A stretch of 64,000 nucleotides of DNA from positions 1 through 64,000 of the forward strand of contig CATQHV010000001.1 in the NCBI GenBank assembly GCA_958295985.1, given 5' to 3'. Of this stretch, positions 27,001-29,889 are shown one piece after another. A program made the position numbers and the translations under genes. The DNA comes from an uncultured Candidatus Binatia bacterium (lineage in GTDB: Bacteria > Desulfobacterota > Binatia > UBA9968 > JAJDTQ01). The stretch's first letter is position 1, and every line of letters begins with the position of its first letter. The notes beneath the pieces were generated by a model. It worked only from the letters and a program-made list of their open reading frames with translations. It did no database searches and was not told the DNA's origin.

Positions 27001-27743
27001 CCGTGCCGGCACCGCCTGCGGCGACACCTGCAACGCCGGCACCGCCGGCACCGCCCGCAACGCCGCCACAACAACGGGCACCGGAGCCTGCCGCCGGACC
27101 CGCAGATGATCCGGTGCAGGAGGCGGCGCCTCCGGCCCCCTCCGCCCCGCCGCCGCCCCCGTCCCAGCCGCCGGCACCCAAAACAAACGGGTGCGGACCC
27201 GGAACCGTCAACCGTGACGGCATCTGCGTGGTCATCGTCCGGCCCGACACCGGGGATGAAACGAAGATCGGCGGCGCAGGAGGCGGCGGCGGCGGGGCGG
27301 CGGAAAACACTGGGGAAGGAGGAGGGTGCCTCATCGCCACGGCCGCATACGGGACCGAGCTTGCCCCGCAGGTGCAGCGACTCCGCGAGCTGCGCGACAC
27401 CGCGGTGCTCTCCACCGCACACGGCGCCGCGTTCATGGACGCCTTCAGCGCCGCATACTATGCCGTGTCGCCTGCCATAGCCGACCTTGAGAGGCAGAAC
27501 GAGGCGTTCAGGATCCTGACGCGCGCGGCCGTAACCCCCGGCATCTGGGCGCTTGGCGCCGTGATGCCGCTGGCCGATCCCGGATCGGCGGCCGAGGTGG
27601 CCGCGGCCGGCCTGCTGTCCATCGTGATACTGGCGGGCATCTATGCCGGGCCGCCCGCCCTCGGCGCATATGTTGCGGCGCGGCACCGCCTTTCCCGGCG
27701 GACGCACAGGCACGTCGGGGGCCCGCCGACTACCGCGACATGA
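3..27743 (+). CDS. Giant secreted/cell-surface protein, C-terminal 9,246 aa (5' end outside window): NHL beta-propellers and Big_12-like Ig-like repeats, C-terminal membrane anchor
   Basis: The frame is open upstream of the listed ATG (72): 3..71 reads LARFVTNLGWHWQASNPTTAYTG and aligns with ORF-B YTNLGFDFPAYSSQTHYTG (near 34313). Stop TGA at 27741-27743. Dozens of YVADTGNDRIAVF blades and DGTxxVDIAAGAARDxAGN Ig-like repeats. Confidence 0.93.
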   Translation: MARFVTNLGWHWQASNPTTAYTGMDFVPSPQTGQGGHLYTADPTRSRVWIYHQGSGLNFAGGITVHGAPRDVAVDPVLGMVYVAQTGNNSVAVYRTDRTLAGYIPQLNAPRGVAVDETTGRIYVADTGNDRIAVFNSTLHSITNITGFSAPRGVDVDISSGHLYVADTGNDRVLVFNTVSSFVVEDPADGRTLAVTVPADGVNDTAGNANEDSNRIDVVIDRKAPSANITSVQAGPTYPATVNLRVDWDEPVTGFGAADITVSGTASHGGITNFEGGGSAYTFDVSPVSDGTVLVDIAAGMAHDLAGNPSAAAPRFSMAYDGSPVPTITSLQADPTNSATINLRVDWDDPVTGFEKDDIVISGNASHGGITHLDGAAAAYTFDISPVSEGIIWADIAAGAARDGAGNFNTKADRFSIVYDTMHLATAITAVQSSPTNATTINFRVNFGGNVTGFEKDDIVISGNASHGGITAFAGNGSAYTFDVSPTSNGTILVDIAAGVVQDAAGNRNEMADRFSILYDGTPPTPAITSVQPARTNATTINFKVSWGEPVLGFEKDDIVISGNASHGGIANLASIDGGANHTFDVSPVSDGIIRVDIAAGAARDGAGNTGNAAPQFSITYDGTPPTPAITSVQPARTNATTINFKVSWGEPVLEFERDDITASGTASHGGVTNFAGDAAAYTFDVSPVSDGIIRVDIAAGAARDGAGNTGNAAPQFLIVHDGTRPAPTISTVQSGYTRLPALSFNMTFDGTINATSLDTSDINATSGMVQNLRPALLHNGTFGDEGTNDGQFKNPSGVSTDTAGNIYVADTGNNRIQVFDPATRQYAYDITGRFNSPHDVTVDGTTGDIYVADSGNRRVAVFDSGLQFVTNITGPFNSPRGVAVDGATGTVYVADFGNHHVYVFNSTGHHIDTIDGLVHPLDVTVDETTGDIYVADTNAHLIRVYDSERTPLFEITSRVRQGYGVAVDDSTGNIYVSDRQNGRVRVFDSAGGQIAVTSERFAGPYGVALDGFSGTLYVIEENNNRVHAFDIGYTFDVADAADGRTLAVYLPEGRVRDQAGNAGVESNTVRIDIDRSSVIPRVSSAQPDPTNAATIHFRVDFGRPVTGFGAGNITVSGNATHGGVAEFEGGGAVYTFEISPVSDGTIHVDIAAGAAVDVAGNPSGEAARFSRTYDGTRPVPVITSVQPNPTNATTVNLRVDWGEPVRGFTADNVTISGTAEHGGIAAFSGGDGSAVYAFDIVPASDGIIRVGIPANVTRDRVGNAGAASVPFYMVYDGTPPVPEVVPARAGPTGLLVVPFNMTFSEAVNATTLDISDIDATSGTVRDLVPVWHHNHTFGGLGTADDQFDSPYGVTVHPVTGAIYVADSANSRVKIFDPDGTYTGEITGGLANPFNRPSTVAIDASTGTTYVASWFANIIRVFDSSGNHTGDIGGDTDDPFSNPFGVAVDSTTGMIYVADTFKNRVAVFDADLRRIAYLSGSFNTPSGIAVDAYTGRVYVADGNDRIAVFGPDRTPLDDIDDRLDNPTDVAVDDFGTVYVADRHNGRIAVFDPAGNLIANITGGFTTPYGVDTDGSGRVYVADAGTHSIHVFDAAYAFNVTGADDGRILNVTLPAGGVRDAAGNPNAGSNTARIEIDRTALAPTITSERSGFTNASTISFAVAWRSPVSGFGGDDIVLSGAAAPAAVINFAGAGSAYAFDVVPVADGELHVDIAEGAARDMEGRTSAAAARFSIVYDSTPPVPAVSAVQGSPTNATTVDFGVDWGEPVRGFGAAGIVLGGNATLDGAVRNFAGGDGNSTYAFEVTPSGDGTIAVGIAAGAAADRAGNPGAASARPFSVVYDGTPPVPEFTADLPPGPTRLHTVPFNLTFGERINATTLDTRDIEVTSGTVQNLRAALYPGGAFGGGGVLASPEGVAVDGATGRVYVADTGGDHVLVFNRTGHNVTAIPGPFREPVGVAVDGATGTLYVVDTLGRRIAVYDPAGVHTGDLAGTTFGFPADVAVNGTGHVLVADGARVAVYDRDLAYTGDLRSGFTYASGVAFDPATGRTYVSDSISDHVRVLDPAGRDAGTTIGGFDTPTGVAVDSQGNLYVADQNNDRIAVFNGTGHPLPDLPGTFDGPRGVAADPVTGRIYVVDRSGTRGHVLDHTAYAFEVANATAGAVLGVGLPAGGVRDIAGNPSVTSGRTGITVDRFPPAVSSAAVTGPLNVTVWYTEPVNATSAAYGRLVVDGIPRTLDADRPPAGNGTAVHVITFTGTPAPRTAGGTLTMDLTAIADTAGNAAGTRTDVLQELVPGQAPVVTAAAVTGPRQITLSYTVPVNATGTAYGVPVIDGTARAYAADPLGGNGTAVHTLALDGGSAVGTTDATGTLPVDSTAVTDVYDITMGTSTSLRIPLSDGQAPAVDSAVITAPNRFTVRYTEPVYAYGASAYGELSVDGLPRSYASPDPLAGNGTAVHLVEFTGAPAPRAAGGTVLLNLTLLEDAAGNAVGAEPAFPQALSGGGQMGVLLATETPLHTALDTIPFTMGFGRSINATTLDASDINATSGTVRNLERVFSANGSLGAAQLADYPYGVAVNGTGHVYVADRSNHRIAVFGPDGAYTGQITGLRYPRDVSIHGVTGDVYVADTGSGLVRIFNGTGHPLGELAGRFNGPEGLAVDGAAGRVYVADTANLRVRVFDTATRQEIADLPGTFVFPIGVAADPLSGTVYVVDAQANMIRVFNSTLDHIHDIAGMFALQSGVAVDPSSGTLYAAETDNGVIAVFNGTWDRVAQIDPPGRPIRITVDPSAGTVYVVNDVDRPVRVYDPGYAFEVAGVEADEVLAVNIPQGAVLDPAGNENAASGTVRINIDRTPPVPVVGSAHPDPTNATAIGFTVHFDMGVRGFGADDIILGGTAALDGGVKNFARVGADNGNGNGNGAAANYTFEVSPVADGTVLVGVPAGAARDLAGNPSAASARFSVVYDGTPPHPVAAHTVDEEAPAAVNNRYFVTPLTREVRSHGGVWYTNLESVPMGIVYRGGAVNASTVEISDVNATLGTVSDPRWPLRYNSTFGSGPGAPGAAGGQLNHPYDVALDGTAGYAYVADTENDRIAVLEVATGRHVANITDGLDTPYGVAVDPATGTVYVADTENDRVRVFNYTGMRVSWSSATGVGGGSPPTPPPADPGSAWPRIADIGADRLDTPYGVAVDGATGTVYVADTGNDRVAVFDGAGRYTSEIADGFDFPAGVEVDGAAGRIYVADTGNDRVAVFNRTGDFITNVTDGRIDTATGVAIDPATGTVYVADFVNERIAVFNGTGHNTANIVRAFNTQAYGEVVPRFDHSFSTPAGVGVDPVTGALYVADTFDHEVHRFDVSYAFDVGGLDHGDRFTVGMPAGAVRDAAGNPNEGSDRAAVVIDRMPPVPVINSTQPDPTNSTVLDFTVAWGENVTGFGPGDVRVSGARLSAGDIANFTGAGANYTFEVRPAADGTVRVEIPAGSAHDLAGNAGPGAVPFEIVYDTGPPVPVITAVQRSPTNSTVINLRVEWGENVTGFGAGDVRVSGATVYGGGAVNLGGLDGYANYTFEVRPADDGKIRIEIPAGSAHDLADNPGAAGVPLEIVYDSMGPVPEVTAVQSSPTYADTVNIRVDWREPVEGFDTDDIVVSGTAPHGGVTNFAGAGASYTFDISPTGDGSLLVDIRPGAVPDPAGNPSVPGDRLVMVYTGSSPIPRIAATVGDPTRLQTVPFTVTFSEHVDASTFDTSDITVSSGTVRNLEPAVLHTDLGNGTAGAGTGRLDRPSGVAVDTASGTVYVADTGNDRVTVFNTARHHTANITAGFDNPAGVAVDGAGRLYVADTGSDRVAVMDGTTGRPAGIGEITGWLDRPSGVAVHIRSDTVYVADPFNDRIAVFDGTTGRNTANITEGLSGPSGVAVHDASGTVYVADTFNDRVAVYDSALEPLQDLPGTFKRPAGVAVDDRSGAVYVADTAAVAGAAGTGRIAVYDTTGRHTHNITTGGFANPAGVAVDSLSGTVYVAERGGHRVLVLDPAYGFDVADPVNGRVLHVELPTGRVFDPDGNANTGADTSITVDRTGPIPTIQAVPSRSDVPKMVFRVDWNEPVTGFNTSSIILSGPPTVGGGGPAAFSGAGDTYTFELLPSADGTVLVEIPAGAARDAAGNPGVEAAPLSAVYGTVPLTAALSSPDAPGPVNLHTVRFGMGFNKGVNASTMNASDIGVTSGTVHDLKPVLRYRETFGGPGNGTDRFDSPRGIAVNASSGITYVADFGNKRVAVLDFDRSHIADLLANFTTPEYVALDPSTGRIYVTDFGDPRVTVFDSRTGDRLDDLPGPFNGPTGVAVDPEAGRIYVAEVRTGTVLVFNSDGTRAGSLPRTLSFPLGVAVDPATGTVYVSESTDQVAMFDRQGRYTGAISGAFDLPIGVAADPLSGTVHVAGSQDDRVSVFNGTGDLVHTTGHLPAPYGVATDPPLGTVYVTDRIGHTVTVFDISYEFAVSGAADGEALAVSLPAGTVLDGDGADNTDSNTVYVDIDRTGPAPPLLTPEDASLLLDPTRSPVIGFRVDWAENVTGFAPDDIRLSNGTGHGGAANLTAVPGAGTAAHTFEVRPHRDGPVRVLIGPGAATDIAGNSNNNASSPLFVMYDATPPVPRLAPGLPGPTNLQTVPFRMSFGEAVNGSTLDTSDIAVSSGTVQNLRLIPRYSGTFDGGGPGQFDQPYGMAVNGTGHVFVADEGNNRVRVFDPALHHLTDIEDGFDLPTDVAVHGATGTVYVADSGGDRIAVFNHTLHHTADIDDSLEFPTSVAVNGSGHVFVADTGAGLIRVFDTAGRNVTGIGGLGSPYGVAVSPSGGIYVTDTYDNSLRVFGPAGDPAAALPRIFDNPVGVAVDGSSGNVYVADTENDRIAVYDPALNHIANITGSFDIVQGIAVDPSTGALYAADWGADNIQIFEAAYTFEVDGPVAGRNLTAHVPAGAVLDRAGNPNAGSAPAGIFIDRDGPLPVLSTVQPDPTNATTVVVLVEFDEPVDDSTLGAADLNVTAGTVPRDPDYRLVRDGALSPVSAPSGVAVDGTTGRVYVTEWADKRVAVFDGGTGGTGLRIDNITGVSVPRDVAVNGTGGTAYVVIGNNFRVAAFDSSGAQLGTTPALGDPRGVAVDGPTGNVYVTESQHNRIAVFDHTLENRLLAITGGGISAPRGVAADSARDRIYVASSGNDRVQVFNGTGGYVGDLPGPFDLPMDVAVSGVTGHVYVADENTHSIIVFNGTGDRVHTLEGLPDGPRGVAVSDATGTVYVTDWDHGRILVFDMAYAFGVDGLEHGETLAANMPEGRVQDTDGNPNTDSNTVRITVDRIAPVPVINLTSSYSTSTSTTGESPVVFTVGWGETVSGFTEGDISVSDETAHGGVVFFADTDGDGGANYTFAVSPVDNGTISVDIAAGAAHDLAGNPGVAAAQFSVRYEYTPRELVPLTATITTAQPDPTRLQTVPFNMTFNKPVNASTLSVRDINVTSGTVEDLRFTLRHERDIDVDVPYGVAIDGSTGSLYVTEWSLDHVKIFNPAGRHTGTLTGGGLDAPEGVAVDPGTGTAYVVNGGRNHILAFNSTGGLNGTSRDLVGAHGVGFDGAAGRLYAAEPDAGRVTVFDRALVEVSTLTGGSLGDPYDVGVHGPSGTVYVADRGGGTVRVLDGGSGSSLGILPATFEYPQGVAVDNATGNVYVADTHGGDIHVFNSTRDHLHTTAPGMLKSPYDVAVDPASGTVYVADFDAGLIRVFGPVYTFNVTDPEEGVLAVNLPAGRVNGTDGSPNAASNTARITVDRSGPAPLISTAQPSPTNATSLDFTVDWGTPVRGFTVRDITVSGTAAPSGPAGFAGTGQTYTFSAEPATNGTVLVGIAAGAAIDPAGNPTAAARFSMVYDGARPVPVLGTPAPPDRPVNWDTVPFTVTFSEPVNVTLGTSSTSTGLTARHVNVSSGTVGDPLSEIRQVATMGDPESPRVRENFKLPLGVAVDPGTGRLYVADGSFDQVQVYDSDLRYLHAIAGGFATPNGIAVDPGAGLLYVADSAGGHIAVFDTGTRRHITDIGEGQLIAPRGVAVDDTHGYLYVSDIDTDMVHVFNRTTGHSTANITGPFSNPSGVAVSPVSDTLYVADTLHDRVAVFDASTGRHTADLTCENCGPSGVSVSSTGDLYVADLYDGRVRILDRTGHNKTTLTGLNLPYAVAVDPRTGTAYVAETGNHAVRIYDTVHAFNVTGPADGETLAVNLLAGAVRDTAGNPSTASGAVHVVIDRTPPSVNVTSPLPSTTGVSPVVFRVNFTEPVTGFDETGILLSGTALLPRGGGAGGWVTDLAAVPGTTTTVGATATASANYTFSVTPTADGTISVGIAQGAARDAARNNNTATAQADPFTITYDGTQPVPAVSSVQESPTNASAVTFLVDWSMPVAGFTVQDITLSNGTAHGGVTGFAGAGDAYNFTVYPTADGTISVYIPGGVAHNMIGAPSAPAAPFSVSYNGVPMIPEIAAAVTGPTALQTVPFHLNFSKPVNATTLQISDIAVSPSGAAVNMRPVLHPDGDIGGPGPGAGDGMFDGPRGVAVDTDTGRIYVADSSNGRVAVYDGTRHHTDTLDGLSSPQDVAVNGTGHLFVAERDGGGRISVFNGTLDHVAEIRNGFDRPGGVAVDAGTGRIFVADTGNDLIQVFDRARSHITNITSTASPLAGPAGIAVDSAVTGNVYVADTGNGRIRAFDPAFVPLYDITGLAAPAGVATDGMGAVYVADTGTGRILIYNGTGNLTSAYVRDPPGAPSGITVDGSTGTAYATESGDVHRVRAFNVSYAFDVAGAADGDLLEVHMPAGTVRSWTGSTNVASGTAEIRVDRSAPEPVITSRQASPTKAAAINFTVEWRDPATGRPEPVTGFGAGDIALSGTAQLLDDGGNGGSVAAFRGGDGDDTHAFDVVPLADGTVLVDIAAGAAVDAAGHPSTEAVQFMIVYNGTHLAPVITSVQASPTNATTINFNVTLDEPVRGFSPADIVLSGNATLDGGVKNFEGADGRKDFTFEVTPDTDGIIHVDIAEDSMQNDLGDGNTAAVRYSVVYDGTAPEPVITSVYGTRTGSPVISFEVGFGEPVPGFGAGGITLSGTALPGPVTGFAQAGINYTFDVRPAAANGTVLVDIPAGAARDRAGNPSTAAPRYSVVYDSTLQSTTVTSEPPGPTNAATINFTVGFGNPVTGFDSADIDLSGGTAPHGGLDGFATAPGGGGANYTFSVSPTDDGTVTVEIAGGAATYVTGGAPTGPAAYSIRYDGTAPVPAVNSTQHPGPTNEAAVLFTVNFTEPVDGFAAGNITAAGAGGVTLTGGVQNFDTYNASSYTFQLVPAGTGNVTVDIPAGGARDEAGNFNTAAPRYSIEYDDQAPYTRITSVQGPGPTGASVIGFEVGFGEEVRGFAASDIALSGTALPGPVTGFAKAGINYTFNVSPTANGTVSVDIASGAARDTAGNDNTAAPRYSIEYDSSLLYTDITSVQTDPTNATTVNFEVDFGGPVTGFDAGDIDLAGSTAPNGGVYAFTPGGGGSGSSNYTFDVAPTGDGIIRVDIAAGAGTYTGGTDGTAAATYSVRYDGSAPSPVINSTQHPGPTNEAVLNLEVDFAEAVSGFDAADIELAWSTSTGVAATNFAGADGDTVYTFDVVPPEDGTLTVDVAAGAATDDAGNPSTAAAQYPIRYDDDAPGVLITSSRDSPTGASTIGFTVTFTEPVSGFAAADILLTNASKHGGVVDFAAAPGGRIYTFNVVATANVTIRVDVAAGAATDEAGNPSTAAPGFSMVYDDSLLSTTITSAQQNPTNVTPIIFTVDFGYPVTGFDPADITLSNPAKHGGVAGLAPNADGSSYTFSVAPTGDVTIGVDIADGAARYVDGGGATAAAAYSIRYDGTPPGLAITSVQHPGPTNADTVHFAVNFTEPVRGFAAGNITAAGAGGVTLTGGVRNFDTYNASSYTFQLAPDGTGNVTVDIPAGAARDEAGNFNAAADRFSIGYDDEAPVPYITTTRTDPTGSSLIDFDIGFGQRVTGFEASDITVGGTSSPGGITGFASANGGANYTFNVSPTVNGTVTVDVPANAAADLAGNNNTAASGYTITYNSSLVATTITSVQTDPTNATTIDFTVDFGDPVAGFVREDIVLGGTATLDGAVKGFAYTGGTAYTFSVTPTANGTVTVTVAPAAATYLDNGAPTAGATYRITYDDIAPVPTVTSAPPGRTPADPRAETFYVNFTEHVRGFDAEDIVLSNDTAHGGVANFAGAPAGRNYAFDVVSAADGTITVDVPAGAARDYAGNPSAAAPRFLLVHDGPPSVLSAAVTGPDRLTVMYTEPVYAGGAAYGTQAVVGGVSRMLAADPLAAGNGTDTHTIRVTAGGADVPANATGTLTLDQTAITDSTGNPLGGLTAVALPLSDGQPPRITAAEITGPDVVRVYYDEPVTAAGTAYGTATVGGEDRTPVPGPPSGDGTAVHTVALAPADTPPPTDADGTMTVDQTAVADLAGNPLGGLTVHPLTDGQRPRYLLAFVAGGDSIAAVYTEPVVSEPAHYTNLTVNGTPVPGGASGTAGFGGTVLVSWDSAAAGPGSVVGFNAGGGIADPRANPLANPGDKSTAPASGRIDLADLVERGGGGPGRTPPVTAVDVPITGTSVIRHIDAAGITPVIHLVPTTSAGTGTFPPHNLTVSATPATVVFPPSANVTGLTGNGITVAESDKRYSADFGTLHDLDIGSATFVEFGDPGSDLRFDLPAKVTIPGLKAAAFSINTDGHALLIDSCPGNLGSDGTPEHANGTLGAMPDRTGYDPGACRVQNGNTVWTMHFSAIGAADRNPPTTTPTRETPTRETPTRETPTREIPPPTGGRSSGGGGGGGGGGGGGGGGGGGGGGPADQPSSVPDIYIRSVSWDCTVGSVVIVAGPDSEDISVSVRTAELGHRQADRIGNAPNAPGANPPGYGIFKSEMDEEDDYIGVTAALQSGRILSTVSESVNANSCTGRTTYDVPFPPSGQPRHPAQPSQDGGGGAVPAPPAATPATPAPPAPPATPPQQRAPEPAAGPADDPVQEAAPPAPSAPPPPPSQPPAPKTNGCGPGTVNRDGICVVIVRPDTGDETKIGGAGGGGGGAAENTGEGGGCLIATAAYGTELAPQVQRLRELRDTAVLSTAHGAAFMDAFSAAYYAVSPAIADLERQNEAFRILTRAAVTPGIWALGAVMPLADPGSAAEVAAAGLLSIVILAGIYAGPPALGAYVAARHRLSRRTHRHVGGPPTTAT
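1561..2160 (+). repeat. Near-identical tandem Ig-like units (~300-306 bp)
   Basis: acggcacgccccccacgcccgccatcacatccgtacagccggcccggaccaacgccaccaccatcaacttcaaggtaagctggggcgagccggtcctc at 1561 and 1867; a second shared tract at ~1770 and ~2070. Confidence 0.9.
3860..4890 (+). repeat. Second paralogous tract (copy A)
   Basis: HTFGGLGTADDQFDSPYGVTVHPVTGAIYVADSANSRVKIFD... parallels 43690..44730 (HTFGGLGTADDRFDTPYGVRVHPATGTIYVADSAHGRVKIFD...). Confidence 0.8.
6585..7500 (+). other. Three copies of a second Ig-like type
   Basis: AAVTGPxxxTVxYTEPVxAxxxAYGxLxVDGxxRxxxADPLAGNGTAVHxxxF repeated; same type at 24895-25520 (ORF-A) and ~50009-50940 (ORF-B). Confidence 0.7.
8716..8741 (+). repeat. (ggcaac)n microsatellite in an Ig-like loop of ORF-A
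   Basis: gacaacggcaacggcaacggcaacggc; absent at the paralogous site near 52150. Confidence 0.85.
20520..24890 (+). other. Uninterrupted array of Ig-like (Big_12-like) domains in ORF-A
   Basis: Repeated ~85-100 aa units: SxQxxPTNAxTINFxVxFxxPVTGFxxxDIxLSGxAxxGGVxxFAxxxxNYTFxVSPTxxGTVxVDIAAGAARDxAGNxNTAAPRYSxxYD. Confidence 0.8.
26445..26504 (+). repeat. 15-bp tandem repeat encoding (TPTRE)n
   Basis: cctacccgcgagacg repeated about four times; protein TPTRETPTRETPTRETPTREIPP. Confidence 0.9.
26532..26597 (+). repeat. 9-bp (ggaggcggc)n minisatellite encoding a polyglycine stalk
   Basis: cggaggcggcggaggcggcggaggcggc...; uninterrupted Gly run in ORF-A. Confidence 0.93.
27318..27743 (+). other. 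CFI-box-like motif plus C-terminal transmembrane anchor of ORF-A
   Basis: GGGCLIATAAYGTELAPQVQRLRELRDTAVLSTAHGAAFMDAFSAAYYAVSPAIADLERQ, then hydrophobic AAEVAAAGLLSIVILAGIYAGPPALGAYVAARHRLSRR; preceded by CGPGTVNRDGICV and a Pro/Ala-rich linker. Confidence 0.75.
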
Positions 27744-28100
27744 TCCCGCCTGCGGGCGCGGCACATGATCGATTGCCTGCAACCTTCTCCCTCACACCTT
27801 CCGCAAACGCATGCCGGAGCGCCGCCACGAGACGCGCGATATGCGCGGACGGCGCACACTCCTCCCGGCCGAACCTCTGCCTGTGCAAAGAGTGCGGGGT
27901 CGTGCCGTTCATCAGGCTGAAAAAGAATGCGGTGACCGCGGGCGGGGCCGCGGCACCGGGACGTCTCCGATCTGACTAGTTTGTGCGGTAACCCTACAGC
28001 ATGGCCAAGTCTCCACCACACCAGGCCCCACCCTAACCCTGCTCCACTGCAACACATGCGCCGATCAGGTGTGTCCTACCGCGTCCCGTCGAGCCGTTCC

Positions 28101-28817
28101 CTAGCATGTCCTGGCCATCTCCTTGTCTATCAGCCCGTTGTAGATTGCCACCTTGATCCTTGCCTCCCTGATTATGGCTTCCCTGGTCAGCGAACTGACG
28201 GACTCGCCGAACATCCTCTTGAATGCGGCAAATACAATCTCCACTATCCACCTCTTGCCGTACCCGTTCAGTTTTTTCCACTCCTCGCGGTTGGCCACCT
28301 TGTCCTCGGTCGGGAGGCCGGCTACGTTTTGTTCCCCCGCCCCAAGCTGGTCGCACGCCTGCTCGTCCCACGGGCCGTCGGGGTTCTCTCCGGCATCTTT
28401 GGCGTTCTTCTCGAACAGGATCCCCGATACAAATCCGGCCTTGCTGATCGCCTCTGATGGCGCGTGTCGCGTAGGCCCTGTCGCCGAGTACTATCACAAA
28501 CGGGGTGTGTGAAATGTCCGATATCGTCTCCATTGCTATCTTGTTTATAGTTCGGCGTACGGCGGCAGGATTTGCCGGCCTGTGGTTTTGTCGGGGTTTC
28601 ATATCTGCGGTTTCGACCGCCGCAACACCCGCGGACGCCGCAGCACCCGCAACCTCCACACCCGCGGACGCCGCAGCACCCGCGGACGCCGCAGCACCCG
28701 CGGACGCCGCAGCACCCGCGGACGCCGCAGCACCCGCGGACGCCGCAGCACCCGCAACCTCCACTTTAGTGCCGCCGGCCGCCTCCTTTCTCGCCGCGGT
28801 CACCACATCGTCCACAT
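28101..28817 (-). pseudogene. C-terminal part of the same transposase, frameshifted
   Basis: VDDVVTAARKEA...VIVLGDRAYATRAI, frameshift near 28452-28458, then EAISKAGFVSGILFEKNAKDAGENPDGPWDEQACDQLGAGEQNVAGLPTEDKVANREEWKKLNGYGKRWIVEIVFAAFKRMFGESVSSLTREAIIREARIKVAIYNGLIDKEMARTC*. Confidence 0.75.
28622..28760. repeat. 18-bp minisatellite (cccgcggacgccgcagca)n inside the transposase pseudogene
   Basis: At least five contiguous units plus degenerate flanking ones; minus-strand reading (AGAAAS)n. Confidence 0.9.
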
Positions 28818-28908
28818 CAGAACTTGAAAATGTGTGTGCAGGCAAGCAAAAGGAATGCCTGGAAATTCGTCCCCGAGGACCGCTAGACGGGCGCATTTTC
28901 AAGTTCCG
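28818..28908. mobile_element. MITE-like ~91-bp terminal module (left)
   Basis: CAGAACTTGAAAATGTG...CGCATTTTCAAGTTCCG imperfect TIRs, with ACAT on both sides (28814-28817, 28909-28912). Confidence 0.7.
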
Positions 28909-29370
28909 ACATGGCTGTTTTCCTCTTCATTGTGTATTATGTTGTCCACTCATAATTGTGACATGTATAACACCCACAAGGAAGATCAAGGCGATCAAAG
29001 CAAAGCTGGATTAGTAACTGGCCACGTCGTGCCTAGCACCATGACACAAAAACCGTCAACCAATCAATTTCGTGACCAGAGATCGGAATTCGGCAGAAAT
29101 GCGTGACAGGTTACCGGTATCGAAGACCGTGCGCGTATGGGCCGTCATACGCGCGCGTGGGGGATGGCGGGTGTACGGCTGGCAAGATCGTTACGCAACG
29201 CCCCCGCCGCCCTCACCCGTGAAAAACCAGAAGCGCGCCGGGCATGCAGATGAAAGGACGTCACACCCGGCTGCAAACGAACCGTAGCTTTACCCGGGCG
29301 CCGCCTGACGGCGGTTACAAAACCCGAGATTGCGGGACAGGCCGGAGATCTAAAAACCGACTCGTGTGGG

Positions 29371-29547
29371 CTAGGTGCCGGAATACAGAATCAGCTTTTT
29401 TGCAGATTTCATATCCCTGACTATCTCGGCCAGTTTTCTTATCTCCTCGCTTTGTATCGCGGTATCGCGTATAGCATCTATCTGTGACAGCATCTCCTTC
29501 TCCTTGTCCATGTGTTCGAATATTATGTCAAACTTGCCGCCCGTCAT
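29371..29547 (-). CDS. 58-aa charged, coiled-coil-like ORF overlapping the Zn-ribbon gene by ~20 bp (not in supplied track)
   Basis: MTGGKFDIIFEHMDKEKEMLSQIDAIRDTAIQSEEIRKLAEIVRDMKSAKKLILYSGT*; ATG complement at 29545-29547, stop at 29371-29373. Confidence 0.5.
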   Translation of the reverse strand: MTGGKFDIIFEHMDKEKEMLSQIDAIRDTAIQSEEIRKLAEIVRDMKSAKKLILYSGT

Positions 29548-29854
29548 CTAATACCGCCTTTTTACCCGATTCCTGTTCGGCCCTCTGACGTATATACTTT
29601 AAGTCCACCATTCCGCCGCATTGCGGGCAGTTCATCAGATCCGTGTCCACCGGGTACGGTATCGCCCCGTCCTCCAGCGGCAGGTTCCTTTCCAGGTTGA
29701 TCTGGACCCCGATTTCATGCTTGCATGACGGACACGAAGCGCCCACCAGATAACGGCCGGGGTTTTGGACGAACCGTACCGGGGCCCCAAAGCGGTAGAT
29801 CCGAGAGCCCACAGTCTCAAAGATCTTGTATGCCGTTGACCTCTCAAAGCTCAT
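29528..29854 (-). CDS. Zinc-ribbon protein, 108 aa
   Basis: MSFERSTAYKIFETVGSRIYRFGAPVRF...CPSC(x34)CPQC...; downstream of and co-directional with the protease. Confidence 0.65.
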   Translation of the reverse strand: MSFERSTAYKIFETVGSRIYRFGAPVRFVQNPGRYLVGASCPSCKHEIGVQINLERNLPLEDGAIPYPVDTDLMNCPQCGGMVDLKYIRQRAEQESGKKAVLDDGRQV

Positions 29855-29889
29855 TCTTAACAGCGTGTAATAGCGCGTAATAGCGTCAT

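Noticed and set aside
27641-28057. 138-aa minus ORF and 60/79-aa ORFs just after ORF-A
   Set aside because: Mutually overlapping frames with no recognisable family; insufficient evidence for a gene.
28505-29014. 169-aa + strand ORF with (PADAAA)n
   Set aside because: Generated by the 18-bp minisatellite and antisense to the transposase; it crosses the TIR boundary of the inserted element.
29296-29320. ccgcctgacggcgg hairpin as a terminator or ncRNA
   Set aside because: Short stem without a clear T-tract or conserved RNA structure; not distinguishable from chance in GC-rich DNA.
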